Positions 6,098 to 7,716 of a stretch of 7,716 bases of DNA are shown here, one piece after another. Origin of the DNA: Nitrospira sp. (GTDB taxonomy: Bacteria; Nitrospirota; Nitrospiria; Nitrospirales; Nitrospiraceae); NCBI GenBank assembly GCA_025360665.1, contig JANYBU010000236.1, positions 1 through 7,716 on the forward strand, given 5' to 3'. The stretch's first letter is position 1; each line of letters opens with the position of its first letter. The notes beneath the pieces are model-generated. The model worked only from the letters and a program-made list of their open reading frames with translations. It was not told the DNA's origin and made no database searches. Both the position numbers and the translations under genes were made by a program.

Positions 6098-6105
6098 AGG
6101 GCACC

Positions 6106-7716
6106 GTGGCAAAGAAATACGTGTACTACTTTGGTGACGGCAAAGCCGAAGGGACCTCCAACATGAAAGAGCTCCTCGGCGGGAAGGGCGCCGGGCTTGC
6201 CGAAATGACGAATCTCGGCATCTCCGTTCCGCCCGGTTTCACGATTTCCACCGAGGCCTGTGTCGAATATTACAAGAACGGGAAACAGTATCCTCCCGGC
6301 ATGTGGGAGGCCGCGCTGAAATCGCTCAAGCGGGTCGAGCGGTCGATGGGCATGGGGCTTGGCGATCCTGAGCGGCCGTTGCTGGTCTCGGTCCGATCCG
6401 GCGCCCGGGCCTCGATGCCGGGCATGATGGACACGGTGCTGAATGTCGGTCTGACGACCAAGACGGTCGAGGGGCTGGCGGCAAAAACACGCAACGATCG
6501 TTTTGCGCAGGACAGCTATCGGCGTTTTGTGTCCATGTACGGCAGCATCGTCATGGGCGTGCCGCGCGAACATTTCGAAGCGATCCTCAAGCAGAAGAAG
6601 GCCGAGGTGGGCGTGACGCACGAGACCCATCTCGATGCGCGGCATCTCCGGGAATTGGTCGCCAGCTTTAAGGCGCTCATCAAGGAAGAGACCAAGAAGG
6701 AATTCCCCGATGAGCCGCTCGAACAGCTTCGCTTGGCCGTGAACGCCGTCTTTTCGTCCTGGTTCGGCGCGCGGGCCGTCACCTATCGGCGCCTCTATGG
6801 GATTCCCGACTCGTGGGGCACGGCCATCAATGTGGTGGCGATGGTATTCGGCAACATGGGAGAGACGAGCGGCACCGGTGTGGCGTTTACGCGCGATCCG
6901 GCCTCCGGCGATAAGAACTTTTTCGGAGAGTGTTTGATGAATGCCCAAGGTGAGGATGTCGTGGCGGGCATCAGGACTCCGCTCCCGGTGAATGCGCTCG
7001 CGAAGAATGTGCCAGAGGCCTACAAGGAACTGGAGCACACCTACAAGAAGCTCGAAAAACATTACCGGGATATGCTTGATCTGGAGTTTACGATCCAAGA
7101 GGGCAAGCTCTATATGCTGCAAACGCGGGTCGGCAAACGGACCGGCATCTCCGCCGTGAAGATTGCGGTCGATATGGTCAGAGAAGGCCTGATCTCGAAG
7201 CAGGAAGCGGTGCAGCGGATCGGGCCGGAGCAATTGGCACAATATCTCTACCCGATTTTCGACACGAATGAAGAAGCAAAATCCAATCCGCTGGGGAAAG
7301 GCCTCCCAGCCGGTCCTGGCGCGGCAGCCGGGAAGATTGCCCTCACTCCCGATCGGGCCGTGACGATGAAAGCGGCTGGTACTCGCGTGGTGTTGGTCAG
7401 ACAGGAAACGAGCCCGGACGATATTCATGGGATGAACGCCGCTGCGGGGTTTTTGACGGCGCGGGGCGGGATGACATCCCATGCGGCGGTGGTCGCCCGG
7501 CAAATGGGTAAGGTGTGCGTGGCCGGCTGCGATGCGGTGGAAGTCCTGGACAGCCAGTCCGTTCGCATCGGGGCCAAAGTGTTCCGCGAGGGAGACTATC
7601 TGTCGATCAACGGTTCGACCGGCAATGTGTATGAGGGGGATCTGCCCGTCGTCGAATCCGAAATCATTCAAGTGATTCAGGGCAAGTTGGATGGGAAGCA
7701 GTCGGACAAGTACCAA
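6106..7716 (+). CDS. ppdK: Pyruvate, phosphate dikinase, N-terminal 537 residues (cut by window edge)
   Basis: The enzyme reversibly converts pyruvate, ATP and phosphate to phosphoenolpyruvate, AMP and pyrophosphate in the cytoplasm. In an autotroph it would feed gluconeogenesis. The nucleotide-binding ATP-grasp part shows KELLGGKGAGLAEMTNLGIS (21-40), VSVRSGARASMPGMMDTVLN (94-113), GNMGETSGTGVAFTRDPASG (249-268) and LEFTIQEGKLYMLQTRVGKR (326-345). The phosphohistidine swivel domain follows, with TARGGMTSHAAVVARQMG (451-468). His459 is the phosphate carrier and Thr457, two residues before it, matches the site controlled by PPDK regulatory kinases in plants and some bacteria. The frame is open to the edge. 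The family is usually about 870-930 residues, so the C-terminal pyruvate/PEP-binding barrel is missing only because of the window. The start is GTG with a strong ribosome binding site. Confidence 0.97.
   Translation, partial: MAKKYVYYFGDGKAEGTSNMKELLGGKGAGLAEMTNLGISVPPGFTISTEACVEYYKNGKQYPPGMWEAALKSLKRVERSMGMGLGDPERPLLVSVRSGARASMPGMMDTVLNVGLTTKTVEGLAAKTRNDRFAQDSYRRFVSMYGSIVMGVPREHFEAILKQKKAEVGVTHETHLDARHLRELVASFKALIKEETKKEFPDEPLEQLRLAVNAVFSSWFGARAVTYRRLYGIPDSWGTAINVVAMVFGNMGETSGTGVAFTRDPASGDKNFFGECLMNAQGEDVVAGIRTPLPVNALAKNVPEAYKELEHTYKKLEKHYRDMLDLEFTIQEGKLYMLQTRVGKRTGISAVKIAVDMVREGLISKQEAVQRIGPEQLAQYLYPIFDTNEEAKSNPLGKGLPAGPGAAAGKIALTPDRAVTMKAAGTRVVLVRQETSPDDIHGMNAAAGFLTARGGMTSHAAVVARQMGKVCVAGCDAVEVLDSQSVRIGAKVFREGDYLSINGSTGNVYEGDLPVVESEIIQVIQGKLDGKQSDKYQ

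Noticed and set aside
5941..7716. A 591-codon open frame on the minus strand opposite ppdK
   Set aside because: It is antisense to a clear ppdK, reads as His/Arg/Gly/Leu-rich sequence without domain resemblance, and is explained by the strong codon bias of the real gene.

Overview
The window is ordinary chromosomal DNA from a moderately GC-rich Gram-negative-type bacterium. The gene set and layout best suggest Nitrospira or another Nitrospirota. The reasons are a split alpha2beta2-type glycyl-tRNA synthetase (glyQ, glyS), a small two-helix membrane protein, and pyruvate phosphate dikinase in one run, plus a nearby Rrf2-type regulator. The genus is inferred from general resemblance, not from a search.

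Left edge (1-816): the first 185 bases carry the start of a lipoprotein gene on the minus strand, cut by the window edge. About 630 bases without a convincing gene follow. They hold two dyad symmetries, a possible minus-strand promoter, and a 45-codon plus-strand frame that may be a gene remnant.

Middle-left (817-2160, minus strand): a two-gene operon. An Rrf2-family regulator with a four-cysteine C-terminal cluster is followed, 2 bases after its stop, by a TauE/SafE-family membrane permease. The operon has a good sigma70-type promoter, with a weak dyad at the expected transcription start. The last codons of the permease lie in a GC-rich palindrome that looks like a dispersed repeat.

Middle and right (2272-7716, plus strand): a divergent promoter leads into glyQ, glyS, the small membrane protein and ppdK, with gaps of 18, 15 and 29 bases. 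This reads as one transcription unit. GlyQ and GlyS together charge tRNA-Gly. PpdK interconverts pyruvate and phosphoenolpyruvate, which in an autotroph fixing carbon through acetyl-CoA and pyruvate would feed gluconeogenesis. ppdK runs off the right edge after its phosphohistidine domain.

No tRNA, rRNA, CRISPR array, insertion sequence or prophage gene was seen. I found no clear new biological system. The points most worth a second look are the Rrf2-permease pair, the unnamed membrane protein between glyS and ppdK, and the palindrome and dyads near the end of the permease gene.
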